A stretch of DNA of 64,000 bases from JAHDHW01 sp963793295 (GCA_963793295.1 CAWBZX010000027.1:62001-126000); one strand, 5' to 3'; numbered from the stretch's first letter, positions 9,227-19,413 are shown. A program made the numbers and translations. Notes: generated by a model not told the origin, from the sequence alone.

Positions 9227-11859
9227 ATGAAAACAGCTCGTGAAATAAGACAGACCTTTTTGGAATTTTTTGAAAAGAAGAAACACAAAATTGTTCCATC
9301 TGCACCGATCGTTAATAAAGATGATCCTACATTGATGTTTACCAATGCTGGAATGAATCAATTTAAAGATTATTTTTCTGGGAAACCGCGTTCCATGATA
9401 ATCGTCGAATCGCCGATACTCAAAAATGCTTACGGGTATCCGGAAAACACAATGATCTGGAAGAAGTGGGTATTGACACTTATCACCATACCATGTTTGA
9501 AATGCTGGGCAATTGGTCTTTTGGTGATTATTTCAAAAAAGAAGCCATTGACTGGGCCTGGGAATTATTGACTGATGTTTTTGGACTGGAAAAAGACCGA
9601 CTTTATGTAACTGTTTTTGAAGGAGATAAAGCTGAAGGTCTGGAAGCAGATAAGGAAGCGGTAGAATTTTGGAAAAAATGGATTCCCGAAGACAGAATCC
9701 TCTATTTTGATAAAAAAGATAATTTTTGGGAAATGGGTGAACAGGGCCCTTGTGGTCCCTGCTCTGAAATTCATATTGACCTCCGAAATGAAGAAGATCG
9801 GGCAAAAGGTGATGGCGCCTCTCTGGTCAATAGAGATCATCCTTTGGTAGTTGAAATATGGAATCTGGTTTTTATTCAATTCAATCGAAAAGCAGATAAA
9901 AGCCTGGAACCACTTCCCGAAAAACATGTTGATACCGGGATGGGATTTGAACGGCTTTGTATGGCTTTGCAGGGAAAACAATCCAATTATGATACGGATG
10001 TTTTTACTCCGTTTATAAAATTTGTTGAACAGGAGTCTGGTAAAAAGTATACTTTCAACTACGACCCTAGTGCAAAATCAGATATAGCAATGCGTGTGGT
10101 GGTGGATCATCTTCGTGCGGTCAGTTTTACCATTGCTGATGGACAACTGCCAAGCAATACAGGAGCAGGATATGTGATTCGTAGGATTTTGCGGCGAGCA
10201 GTTCGATACTATTATTCGTTTTTGGATATCAAAGAACCTTTTTTGTATAAAATGATTCCCCTTCTTGCAAAGGAATTTAAAGATGTATTCCCGGAATTGG
10301 ATGCGCAACAGGAGTTTGTAGGAAAAGTGATACTGGAAGAAGAGCGATCTTTTTTGAGAACGTTGGAAGAAGGTTTGAAAAGGATTGATGCTCTTAAAGT
10401 CAGTAACAACCAAATTGATGGACAAGTTGCCTTTGAATTATATGACACCTATGGCTTTCCAATTGATTTGACCCGGTTGATTGTTACTGAAAAGGGCTGG
10501 ACCATTGATGAAAAAGGTTTTGAAAAAGCTTTGAAAGTTCAAAAAGAAAGATCAAGGGCTGATGCTCAAAAAGAAGTAGGCGATTGGATTGAAATCAATA
10601 GTGATCTGGAAGTTGATTTTGTAGGTTATGACCGACTCAAAGTTGATGATGCGAAAGTTATAAAATATCGGACCGTCACTGTTAAAGGAAACCCACAATA
10701 CCAGATTGTACTCAGCAAAACACCTTTTTATGCAGAAAGTGGTGGACAAAGAGGGGATACTGGATTACTTTGGTTCGGCGAGGAAAAGATCCCGGTTATT
10801 GATACACAAAGAGAAAATGAACTGATTATCCATATTGTAAAGAAAATGCCGAAGGATTTCAATTCACTTCAATTAGCTGAAGTAAACCCGAAAAAACGCA
10901 ACGCCACGGAAAAGAACCACACTGCGGTTCATTTAATGCATGCTGCGCTTCATCAGATTTTAGGTCCCCATGCTTTACAAAAAGGTCAGGATGTAGATGA
11001 CAAGCGGTTACGTTTTGATTTTTCTCACTTTCAAAGAATGACGAAAGAGGAAATTGCCAGCATCGAGCAAATTGTCAATAAAAGGATCCGCGAGAATATC
11101 CCTTTGGAGGAGGACCGTTATATGCCAATCGAAGAAGCTAAAGCATCTGGAGCAATGATGCTTTTTGGTGAAAAATACGGTGATAAAGTTCGGGTAATAA
11201 CTTTTGATAAAGATTTTTCAAGAGAACTTTGCGGAGGAACGCATGTCCCTGCTACCGGAAAAATCGGGCTCTTTAAAATCCTTTCGGAAGGAGGGGTTGC
11301 GGCTGGTGTTCGCAGGATTGAAGCTGTCACAGCTGATGCTGCGGAAGTTTTTATTAATAAAGAATTGGAAGAGTTGAATGCTATTCGAAGCCTTTTCAAG
11401 AATCCGGTTGACACGGCAAAGAATGTGGCAGCTTTGCAGGAAGAAAATAAAAACCTGAAAAAAGAGCTGGAGAAACAGATGGCAAATCAGGCGGGCTCTT
11501 TAAAAGACGATCTCAAAAATGCAGTCATTCAAGTCAATGGTATCAACTTTATTGGTGCCAAATTGCCTTTAAACGATGCCAAAGCTATTAAAACCCTGGC
11601 TTACGAATTAGAACGCGAAATTGACAATGTGGTCATCGTTTTTGGTGCCGAAGTGAGTGGCAAACCACAATTGATGGTTGCGATCAGCGAAAGCCTTACA
11701 AAAGATAAAAAGTTGCATGCCGGAAATATAATCCGCGAATTGGCAAAAGAGATTCAAGGTGGCGGCGGCGGTCAGCCCTTTTTTGCTACAGCAGGTGGAA
11801 AGGATATCAGCGGATTAGAAAAAGCAATCGAAAAAGCAAAATCAATGATTCTAAACTAA
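9227..11859 (+). CDS. alaS: alanyl-tRNA synthetase, one-base deletion
   Basis: AlaRS charges tRNA(Ala) and edits mischarged Ser/Gly. The order is complete: class II core (REIRQTFLEFF, DPTLMFTNAGMNQFKD, FEMLGNWSFGDYF, GPCGPCSEIH), tRNA-binding domain, editing domain with NHTAVHLMHAALH and CGGTH, and C-Ala domain ending GGGGGQPFFATAGG. The frame changes once near 9389: frame 2 gives FSGKP, then frame 1 gives FHDNRRIADTQKC and SGKHNDLEEVG, which match the family. Restoring one G in a GG at about 9388-9389 repairs it. Because alaS is essential and normally single-copy, this is best read as a sequence error. Repaired length is about 877 residues, normal for the family. A terminator follows at 11884. 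Confidence 0.95.
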
Positions 11860-11883
11860 TACCGAATTGCTGTAACAGAAATA

Positions 11884-11927
11884 AGCCATTTATGGACAGG
11901 AGTTTCCGTCTGTAAATGGCTTTTTTA
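11884..11927 (+). terminator. terminator after alaS
   Basis: Nine-bp stem (11884-11892 with 11913-11921) with a 20-base interior that can pair further (ACAG with CTGT), followed by a T6 run. It starts 25 bp after the alaS stop. Confidence 0.75.
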
Positions 11928-12224
11928 TACCCTCAATCGGATAAATTACGAAAAAGTGCTACCCAAAAAATGGTATTTTTCATATGGTGTTTATTTTACC
12001 AACGTCAACTATAATGAATTGATTTACAACGAATTAATGTTATTTTTTACCGTTGAATTAAAAGATGGTCCAAAATAGTTGGCAGCGTAATTGGAATAGA
12101 AGTGAGTGAAATCAATTGGTAATAAAAATTAAAAGAAAAAGTTCAAAATTCCCTCCTTTTTAAAATTACTTTTTCGATTCCCCTGTCACATTAAAATTTG
12201 TCCCGTATTTGAAGATATTAAATC
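11928..12224 (+). promoter_or_regulatory. duplicated leader region of the T9SS paralogue pair
   Basis: About 285 bp upstream of the gene at 12225 are closely repeated upstream of its paralogue at 14147 (13861-14146). Shared landmarks are AAAAAATGGTATTTTTCATA, GTTTATTTTACC, AAAAGATGGTCCAAAATAGT, an AATTCCCTCC stretch and a TTCCCCTGTCACATT stretch. Retention of non-coding identity points to a recent tandem duplication or a shared regulatory leader. No clear TTG/TAnnTTTG promoter was placed. Confidence 0.55.
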
Positions 12225-13524
12225 ATGAAAAACCTAAATCGAGTAACAATTAAATTCTTAATTATATTTGCATGGTTATCTTTTACAACTGCTATTCATG
12301 CTCAAACAACATACTATTCCAGAAATGCCACCAGTGGCGGAAATTGGAATACCGTAAATTCCTGGACAACGAATTCGGATGGATCTGGTGGGCCTACTGT
12401 CAGTGTACCACAAAGAGGCGATCATGTTGTAGTTTTGAATGGCCACACAATTTCAATAAATAATAACAATGATAATGGTTCTTCAGGTGTAAAACCAAAC
12501 GATGTTTCTGATCCAGGTAATAATATAGCTTCTTTTACCGGATCCAGCTAATACCATGTTTTATCATACTGGAGACATAACGATTGAATCTGGTGGCACA
12601 TTAGATATTAATGCTTTAATTATGTTAGGGGGAACTACTGCAGTGAGTGGCGATTTTATAACCAGCAGCGACTTTGTCAATCTAGGGCGTATGGATGTAT
12701 ATTCAGGAAGATTGGATATCGGAGATGATTTTGTTTTGTCGGGTTATAGTGAAACCGATATTAATGTTTCCGCTTTATCTGCAGATGACATTTATTTGGA
12801 TCATACGGATGCAAAGTTATGTGGAACAGGGACTTTAACTATTGGTGATAAAATACAGGAATATAACGGCGCTGATGCGGCTTTACAGGTATGTGCTGGT
12901 TTTAGAATATTGGGATGTGGAACATGTCCATTTACTGGAAGTGGTAGTTTTTTACTTCCTGTTGAATTATATACTTATGAAGTGAAGTTGGAAAACAACA
13001 ATGTAAGAATAGATTGGAGTACGGCTTCAGAAATTGATAACGATTATTTCGTAGTTGAAAGATCTCAGGACGCTTATCATTTTGAAGAAATTGGAATAGA
13101 AGAAGGAGCAGGGTTCAGCGAATCATTCCGATATTATGCGATCACGGACCGTTTTCCATTCGAAGGAATTTCTTATTACCGTTTGAAGCAGGTGGATTTT
13201 GATGGAACGGCAACTTATTTTGATATAAAAATGGTGGATAATAAAAATGGTTACGTCGACGAACACGGCCTTACCGTTTTTCCAAATCCAATCATGGAGC
13301 ACAACAAATTTAGCATTGGTTTAGAAGGATTTGATGGTGATAACGTTCAAGTGAAAATCCAAAATATGAGTGGATTTTTGATCTACTCAGATGAAGTAGA
13401 TATATCTCAGGAAAGAGAATTGATAGAATTAGAAACTAATATTATTCAGGATTCAGGAATGTATGTGGTGAGCATTTTCAATGATAACAAATGGTATCAC
13501 CATAAATTTCTATTTGTAAAATAA
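12225..13524 (+). CDS. T9SS-secreted surface protein, copy 1, one frame shift
   Basis: Secreted protein of about 433 residues. It has a signal peptide ending IHAQ, an N-terminal beta-rich part with TYYSRNATSGGNWN (a motif common at the start of Bacteroidota G8-like/beta-helix surface proteins), a middle of repeated short beta segments (SGGTLDINALIML), a Fn3-like segment LPVELYTYEVKLE...RIDW, and a C-terminal type A sorting domain (VFPNPIMEH to HHKFLFVK). Copy 2 at 14147 is intact and nearly identical in the C-terminal half. The frame shifts by +1 at about 12549; removing one A turns GSS-stop into GSANTMFYHTG, as in copy 2. Probably attached to the cell surface or released after T9SS export. 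Role unknown. Confidence 0.8.
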
Positions 13525-14146
13525 ATTTAATCACTAACAAAAAATCTTTTATATGAGTCAAAAAAGAACAAAGTTCCCCTTCCTTCTCAAATCCTATATT
13601 TTCTGATCCCCCATTACTTTACAATTAATTTTAACCAAAACACATCAAATCATGAACAAAACAAACAGAGCATTCATTCTGCTATTAATTATTTTTGCCC
13701 TCTCCTTTTTTGCTTTTATCAATGCGATTAATTCTTAAATAATCTTTATTGAGCTAAGGAATAATTCGTGTACCTTAAGACCGGAATTGTGTCATAGAAA
13801 TCACCAATATGAATCATTCTAGTTTAGGTATTAAAAATGATTATTCTTTAGCTTATTAAAGGCTACACAAAAAAAGTACTACCTAAAAAATGGTATTTTT
13901 CATATGGTGTTTATTTTACCGACATTAATTGTAATGCATTGACTTACAGCAAATTAAGATTGTTTTTCATCCTTGAATTAAAAGATGGTCCAAAATAGTT
14001 GGCAGTGTAATTGAAATAAAAAGAGTATAATCAATTGGTAAAAAAAATTATAAAGAAAAAGATTAAAATTCCCTCCTTTACAAAATTATTTTTTAGTTCC
14101 CCTGTCACATTTAAGTTCAAGTTTATAACAATAGGACTTTTAAACC
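13525..14146 (+). other. intergenic region with duplicated leader
   Basis: 622 bp between the two T9SS paralogues. The second half (13861-14146) is the duplicated leader described at 11928-12224. The first half holds a 28-codon frame that looks like a bare signal peptide (13652-13738). No other gene was seen. Confidence 0.5.
13652..13738 (+). CDS. 28-residue signal-peptide-like mini-ORF
   Basis: ATG-started frame MNKTNRAFILLLIIFALSFF continuing to FINAINS and a TAA. It has a basic start and one hydrophobic helix but no mature protein. The bases before it (ATCAAATCATGAA, preceded by an A/C-rich stretch) resemble the region just before the start of the T9SS gene at 12225. It may be the stub of a third, deleted paralogue or a real single-helix membrane peptide. 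Nothing in the sequence decides between these. Confidence 0.35.
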   Translation: MNKTNRAFILLLIIFALSFFAFINAINS

Positions 14147-15457
14147 ATGAAAAATTTAAATCGAATATTAATTCAATTTCTGTGCGTTTTTACGTTTTCC
14201 ATTTTGGTTTTTACAACAGCTGTAAATGCCCAATCAACGTATTTTTCCAGAAATGCCACTAACGGTGGAAATTGGAAAAGTACCAGTTCCTGGACAATGA
14301 ATTCGGATGGTTCTGGATCGGCAGTTCCAAGCGTACCACAAAGAAATGATGATGTTGTTATTTTGAGTGGTCATGAAATTAAAATCACGGGTACAAATGA
14401 TAATGGTTCTTCTGGGGTAAAACCAGATAACGTTTCTGATCCTGATAATAATATTGGCCCTTTTAATGGATCAAATACTGCTATGTTTTATCATACGGGA
14501 ACCATCACTATTGAGTCTGGTGGCACTTTTGATGTTAATAAACCAATTATGCTTGGTGGGGTAACTTCGATTAGTGGCACTCTTGAGACCAACAAAGATT
14601 TGGTCAATATTGGCCGTATGGATGTGTATTCAGGGGGAGCACTTGATATCGGAGATGATTTTATTTTATCGGGCAACAGCGAAACTAATTTAGATGTTTC
14701 CACCTTTTCTGCAGATGATATTTATTTTGATCATACAAATGCTCAATTATGCGGAGTTGGAACGCTAAATGTTAGTGATGCAATTCAGGATCTAAATGGA
14801 GCTAATCCTCCATCACAGGTTTGTAATGGTTTTCCAATTTCTTACAACAATGGTACAGAAATATTTTATGGAGCAGCGGCCTTTTCACTTCCAGTTGAAT
14901 TGTACCTCTATGAAGTGAAGCTGGAAGACAACAACGTAAGAATAGATTGGGCTACCGCTTCAGAAGTTGATAACGACTATTTTGTAGTTGAAAGGTCTCA
15001 GGATGCACAGCATTTTGAAGAAATTGGAATAGAAGAGGGTGCTGGATTTAGCGAATCATTCCGATATTATGCGATCACAGACCGTTTTCCATTTGAAGGG
15101 ATTTCTTATTACCGTTTGAAGCAGGTGGATTTTGATGGAACCACGACTTATTTTGATATAAAAATGGTGGATAATAAAAATGGTTACGTAGACGAACATG
15201 GCCTTACCGTTTTTCCAAATCCAATCATGGAACACAGAAAATTCAGTATTGGTTTAGAAGGATTTGATGGTGATAACGTTCAAGTGAAAATTCAGAACAT
15301 GAGCGGATTTTTGATCTACTCCGATGAAGTAGATATATCTCAAGATAGAGAATTGATAGAATTAGAAACTAATATTATCAACGATTCAGGAATGTATGTA
15401 GTGAGTGTTTTCAATGATAACAAATGGTATCACCATAAATTTATGTTTGTAAAATAA
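14147..15457 (+). CDS. T9SS-secreted surface protein, copy 2
   Basis: Intact 436-residue paralogue of 12225-13524. Signal peptide ending VNAQ, beta-rich N-terminal half (STYFSRNATNGGNW, ITIESGGTFDVN), Fn3-like segment from LPVELYLYEVKLE, and a type A T9SS sorting domain from VFPNPIMEHRKFSI to KFMFVK. The last 180 residues are almost identical to copy 1, while the part before (ICNGFPISYNNG region) differs, so the copies diverge in a short middle segment and share export and cell-surface signals. A strong terminator follows at 15507. Function unknown; a surface or matrix role is inferred from the signals. Confidence 0.85.
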   Translation: MKNLNRILIQFLCVFTFSILVFTTAVNAQSTYFSRNATNGGNWKSTSSWTMNSDGSGSAVPSVPQRNDDVVILSGHEIKITGTNDNGSSGVKPDNVSDPDNNIGPFNGSNTAMFYHTGTITIESGGTFDVNKPIMLGGVTSISGTLETNKDLVNIGRMDVYSGGALDIGDDFILSGNSETNLDVSTFSADDIYFDHTNAQLCGVGTLNVSDAIQDLNGANPPSQVCNGFPISYNNGTEIFYGAAAFSLPVELYLYEVKLEDNNVRIDWATASEVDNDYFVVERSQDAQHFEEIGIEEGAGFSESFRYYAITDRFPFEGISYYRLKQVDFDGTTTYFDIKMVDNKNGYVDEHGLTVFPNPIMEHRKFSIGLEGFDGDNVQVKIQNMSGFLIYSDEVDISQDRELIELETNIINDSGMYVVSVFNDNKWYHHKFMFVK

Positions 15458-15506
15458 ATCTCAAAAAAAGTCAATAAATAAAATTTTAATAGGTTTTTCA
15501 TATTAC

Positions 15507-15539
15507 CAGCCTGGAAGTAATTTCCAGGCTGTTTTTTTT
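15507..15539 (+). terminator. terminator after T9SS copy 2
   Basis: Ten-bp perfect stem (15507-15516 with 15522-15531), five-base loop, then T8. It lies 50 bp after the stop codon. Confidence 0.85.
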
Positions 15540-15775
15540 GTATTAGATGAAGCGGCCTGGATTATTATTCATTAAGTATCAGCAGTTAAATAATACTACT
15601 TTGTGACTTTTGATTTTAGAACGTAAATGGCTCAGATTAGTAGATTCCCGAAGATCATTTCCTCAATAATCCGTTTAAATCATTTCTATCCGCGTTCTAT
15701 CAAATAACTTTGATTTTAAGGGGAAGTGTTTAAAATAGTAATAATTATCTTGAAATCATTGACATACTTCAGCTA

Positions 15776-15811
15776 ATTATTTTCACGTAGCTTTGGCTAC
15801 GAAAAAATAAT
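15776..15811. repeat. 36-base inverted repeat
   Basis: Outer arms 15776-15783 and 15804-15811 pair perfectly (8 bp). Inner arms CGTAGC and GCTACG pair around TTTG. Two bases on each side between the arms do not pair. There is no T-run beyond the outer arm and no adjacent gene end, so it does not look like an ordinary terminator. Confidence 0.5.
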
Positions 15812-16000
15812 GGAGCTTCGTTTTGAAAATCAAGCACTTACAATAAATTTTAACCTCCATTTTAAAACAACTTCGTGATAAAGTACTAATAAGTATCAGG
15901 GTAAAAAAACACACAGACGTAGCTTGAATTAAAGCAAATCTTCTTAGTAAGGTGGAAGTGAAAAACAAATAATTACCTGAATAGAAGGTAGATACTTTTG

Positions 16001-16130
16001 CCTTTCCAACTAGTCTTAAATGATGATTTAATGGTAGCGTAACCTTACTAAAGAACGGACGCAGAGAAGTGTTGTCCGCATCGATTCGGAGGGGGACAAA
16101 GCACTTCTTAGTATTGCCAAAAGCAATGAT
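16001..16130 (+). ncRNA. candidate structured RNA
   Basis: A stem AGAAGTG/CACTTCT (16065-16071 with 16102-16108) continues after a small internal loop into GTCC/GGAC (16074-16077 with 16094-16097), enclosing a GC-rich loop in an otherwise AT-rich spacer. A TAnnTTTG-type box (15993-16000) lies about 65 bases upstream, but no TTG element was seen at the right spacing. It does not match SRP RNA or tmRNA signatures that I could recognise; 6S-like RNA is possible but unproven. Strand is inferred from the box. Confidence 0.25.
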
Positions 16131-16177
16131 TTTTGAAAATACTTAACCCCAAGTTTTAAATGGAATGAACTAAATGT

Positions 16178-17623
16178 CTAGTCATTAATGACGATAAACT
16201 TCAGGCTTTTCCTTGGATTAATATAAATAAAATAAGTGCCTGAAGCCAGTCTGTATTCCTTAGTTTTGATTTCATAGACGTGTTGCCCTGCCTCCAGCTC
16301 CAATGTCTGTTCAAACCTGAAACGGCCCAGCGCGTCCCAAATCTGCAGCGGCATTTGAGCGTCTAATGTGGAAGTAACCTGAAATTTCAAATTTTTACTG
16401 GAACTAACCGGATTCGGATATAACACGCAATCTTCGAAAACACATTCATTGTCAACGGAAATTACAGGAGAGTAGGTATAGGCTTCCCAAGGGCCCGGGG
16501 CTATGAGTTTTATACGATAATATACTTTTGAAACTTCATGAAGATTTTGATCTATAAACTCATAGGTTCTATAGCCGTTCAGAGCGATCGAGTCTCCCTC
16601 CACTTCTCCGATGAAAGTAAAATCCAGGCTATCATAACTGTATTCAATCCGATAGTTGGCGACCAAGGTACCCGGAGGCATAGCCCATTCGATCCTGATC
16701 TCACAGTCGCTTTGTGTACCATTGATGAAACTGACCTCAGGAATTAATTCTCGTTTTTGCGCTGTCGTATAATATCCGTGATCCGCTAAGCGGTTCTGAG
16801 TGGTCAGACCGATAAAAGGAGAAGCATCAACAGAATCGGAAGGTACAATTTTCCAAAGATCATCTTCCCAGTGCACAATTTCGAGATCACTGGGATTAGC
16901 AAACATATTAGTGGTCTCATCATAAGTTAGCGTCAGTTTAGGATAAGACAAACCATCAATTTTTTGAAGATCCCAGAATCCTTCTTCGTTGACTTTGAGA
17001 ATATCAAATTCATAGTCATACCAGAAATAAGGAAAATGAAAATATTCCATTTGATAAGTGGCTGGATTTGTTAAGGCGGAAATCGCTGCAGGGCGATAAT
17101 CTCCTTCTTTTCCAAGCGGAAAAACGAAATCATTTATTCCGGATTTTAAAGCAGGGCCATCAATGTAAGAATAGAAATTTCCGTTGCTTGTAGAAGCGTT
17201 ATCCTGAAAGAAAAGCATACTTTCTGAATTCGTAGTGACCACACCATCCCAGAAATTCATATTCCCGAATACGCCCAAATGGGTTATTCCATCTAGTGTC
17301 AATCCAGCCGGGTTATCAATTTCTACATTAAACATATCCAAAGTATCAAACAAGGTCAGGGTCTGTTCCTGCATACCAATAAATCGGAAAATTCCGATGC
17401 CTGGATTGGTTACCCGTACTTCATTCAGAAAATTACCGGTCAGGCCAATATCGCCTTGATTTAAAAAAAGCGAAGAATAATTAGAAAGGTGGCCATTGAT
17501 ATGTACTACCTGGCCTTCTTTGACGGTAAGGATACCTTCGTTGACCACGGTTATCTGCGCATTTACGCTATAAACTGATAAAAATATGATCAGCTTTGTT
17601 AAGATTTGAATAAGTTTTCTCAT
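16178..17623 (-). CDS. T9SS-secreted beta-rich surface protein
   Basis: A 481-residue secreted protein: signal peptide MRKLIQILTKLIIFLSVYS ending NAQ, an N-terminal set of short repeats typical of polymorphic beta-helix surface proteins (VHINGHLSNYSSLFLNQGDIG), a middle part common in Bacteroidota (FFQDNASTSNG, DFVFPLGKEGDYRP), a Fn3-like segment, and a type A sorting domain (VLYPNPVSSSKNLKF to SLKFIVIND). It is the last gene of a minus-strand series and starts 41 bp after the repeat protein upstream. The only member of the 16-28 kb series with a classical sorting domain. Likely surface-attached; role unknown. Confidence 0.8.
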   Translation of the reverse strand: MRKLIQILTKLIIFLSVYSVNAQITVVNEGILTVKEGQVVHINGHLSNYSSLFLNQGDIGLTGNFLNEVRVTNPGIGIFRFIGMQEQTLTLFDTLDMFNVEIDNPAGLTLDGITHLGVFGNMNFWDGVVTTNSESMLFFQDNASTSNGNFYSYIDGPALKSGINDFVFPLGKEGDYRPAAISALTNPATYQMEYFHFPYFWYDYEFDILKVNEEGFWDLQKIDGLSYPKLTLTYDETTNMFANPSDLEIVHWEDDLWKIVPSDSVDASPFIGLTTQNRLADHGYYTTAQKRELIPEVSFINGTQSDCEIRIEWAMPPGTLVANYRIEYSYDSLDFTFIGEVEGDSIALNGYRTYEFIDQNLHEVSKVYYRIKLIAPGPWEAYTYSPVISVDNECVFEDCVLYPNPVSSSKNLKFQVTSTLDAQMPLQIWDALGRFRFEQTLELEAGQHVYEIKTKEYRLASGTYFIYINPRKSLKFIVIND

Positions 17624-17664
17624 GACACTTTTTAAACCGTTATAATTGTGCCAATCTTGATGGA

Positions 17665-19413
17665 TTAATTATTGCGGACTCTAAAGCCGATATGTCTGTT
17701 AACAAAGACCTTTTCACAACTAATAATACAAGGGCAACCATCTTGTTCCCACCACACGATATCGTCACCATTATCAGCAGCCCCTAAAACATCAAGATCA
17801 CCATCGTCGTCTATATCTATCACAAAAATACCCTTAGGGCCATTAAAAGCTGCATCAATTGTATTTTCGGTAAAGGTTTGAGTGCCGTCATTTTCCCACC
17901 AAGTGACCTCGTCACCATCAAATGCTGCACCAACGACATCCATGTCGCCATCACAGTCTATATCAACTGCATAAACATCCCGGGCCCCATTGTAACTACC
18001 ATCAATGGTACGTTCTGTAAAGTTTTCACTCCCGTCATTTTCAAACCAAGTAATATCATCAGCGTTATCGGCAGTACCTAAAACATCTATGTCGCCATCA
18101 CCATCCATATCAACGGCAAAAACGGATCGTGCGCCGTCAAAAGAACCATCAATGGTATGTTCTGTAAAATTTTCACTGCCATCGTTTTCCCACCACGTGA
18201 TATCATCGGCTATATCGGCTACTCCCAAAACATCAATGTCGCCATCACTGTCTACATCAATTGCATAAACATTGTCAGCTCCATCATAAGAACCATCGAT
18301 AGTATGTTCAGTAAAATTCTCACTGCCGTCATTTTCCCACCACGTGATATCATCGGCTATATAAGCTGTACCTAAAACGTCTATATCGCCATCTCCATCA
18401 AGGTCTATAGCAAAGACGTCTGAGGCACCATTATAAGAACCATCAATGGTGTGTTCTGTAAAGTTTTCACTACCGTCATTTTCCCACCAGGTAATATCAT
18501 CGGCATCATAAGCAACACCTAATACATCAATGTCGCCATCATTATCCATATCAATAGCGAAAACACCTTCAGCACCACTGTAAGATCCGTTAATGGTGTG
18601 TTCGGTAAAATTCTCACTGCCATCATTTTCCCACCACGTGATATCATCGGCATTATCAGCGGCGCCTAAAACATCAATATCGCCATCGCCGTCGAGGTCA
18701 ATAGCAAAGATTGATTCCGCGCCATCAAAATTGCCTTCAATTGTATTTGTGGTAAAACTTCCGTTACATTCACCTTGAAATGGCCCTGTACCACAAATAT
18801 CACTTGTACAATCTCCCCCAACAACAACAGTTCCACTACCTGAGGTGGCGGCATTATTTCCGGTTTCAAAATCTCCATCAATTGTAACTGTACCATCAAC
18901 CAAAAAATCCAGATTATTACTGGCAGTAAAATTACCATTTACAGTCATAGTCCCCGTAACATTTATATTGGCTGTATTATTCATGTCAGCGTCCCCTTTG
19001 ATCACTAAATTCCCACTTACGTTTAGTACTAAATTATTACTAACAGTCAAATCACCCCAAATGGTAAGATCTCCATCCACATTGAGCACCGCTGTATTAC
19101 TGGCCGAAAGATTCTTTGGCGTTCCAGATTGCCCGATGTTGAAAGTGCTGGTACTATTTATTGTCCAGGTATTATTATTCATGGATACATTTCCAACGGT
19201 ATAATCATTGGTAACTGTAACGGTCCCTGTGCCATTTTGAATAGTGGCATCCTCTGTAATATCATCGGCTATATTTCCCAATGTCCATATACCTGGTGTA
19301 CCCCAATCGCCAGCTGAGTCAATAATTAACTGGGCATTGGCGGTAAAAGAAAATATAACTAAAAGCATGTAGAGAAAAAGAAATTTTACAGATATAGCGT
19401 TTAGTTTTTTCAT
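17665..19413 (-). CDS. FG-GAP/VCBS-like calcium-binding repeat protein
   Basis: Secreted protein of 582 residues (start at the ATG before KKLNAISVKF; a further ATG eight codons upstream is less likely). Signal peptide ends NAQ. Residues about 30-220 are short beta repeats (VNGNFTASNNLDFLVDG). Residues about 225-565 are seven repeats of 49 residues, each with a DxDxDGDIDVLG calcium-binding loop and a DITWWENDGSENFTEHTI segment, the pattern of FG-GAP/VCBS repeats that form beta-propellers. The end (CPCIISCEKVFVNRHIGF) is Cys-containing and is not a recognisable T9SS sorting domain. Likely an extracellular adhesin or ligand-binding protein that needs calcium. Confidence 0.8.
   Translation of the reverse strand: MKKLNAISVKFLFLYMLLVIFSFTANAQLIIDSAGDWGTPGIWTLGNIADDITEDATIQNGTGTVTVTNDYTVGNVSMNNNTWTINSTSTFNIGQSGTPKNLSASNTAVLNVDGDLTIWGDLTVSNNLVLNVSGNLVIKGDADMNNTANINVTGTMTVNGNFTASNNLDFLVDGTVTIDGDFETGNNAATSGSGTVVVGGDCTSDICGTGPFQGECNGSFTTNTIEGNFDGAESIFAIDLDGDGDIDVLGAADNADDITWWENDGSENFTEHTINGSYSGAEGVFAIDMDNDGDIDVLGVAYDADDITWWENDGSENFTEHTIDGSYNGASDVFAIDLDGDGDIDVLGTAYIADDITWWENDGSENFTEHTIDGSYDGADNVYAIDVDSDGDIDVLGVADIADDITWWENDGSENFTEHTIDGSFDGARSVFAVDMDGDGDIDVLGTADNADDITWFENDGSENFTERTIDGSYNGARDVYAVDIDCDGDMDVVGAAFDGDEVTWWENDGTQTFTENTIDAAFNGPKGIFVIDIDDDGDLDVLGAADNGDDIVWWEQDGCPCIISCEKVFVNRHIGFRVRNN
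17744..18772 (-). repeat. seven 147-bp coding repeats (FG-GAP-like)
   Basis: A period of 147 bp is exact: the TTTTCCCACCA-type word recurs at 17891, 18038, 18185, 18332, 18479 and 18626, with a diverged copy near 17744. The units differ mostly at synonymous and loop positions. Confidence 0.85.

Larger units (their letters stand above)
15540..16177. other. intergenic region with two hairpins, no protein gene
   Basis: About 640 bp without a credible protein gene. It holds a 36-base near-perfect hairpin at 15776-15811 (CGTAGC/GCTACG core, ATTATTTT/AAAATAAT outer arms), a TACTTTTG box at 15993-16000, and a second structured segment at 16065-16108. A 61-codon minus-strand frame covers the first hairpin but has no recognisable protein features. 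Confidence 0.5.

Noticed and set aside
9227..9600. Programmed frame shift in alaS
   Set aside because: The shift lies in the catalytic core without a slippery heptamer or pause structure, and one missing G explains it. Nearby genes show the same kind of error.
15783..15968. 61-codon minus-strand ORF (61 residues)
   Set aside because: It covers a palindrome, has no start signal and no recognisable features.
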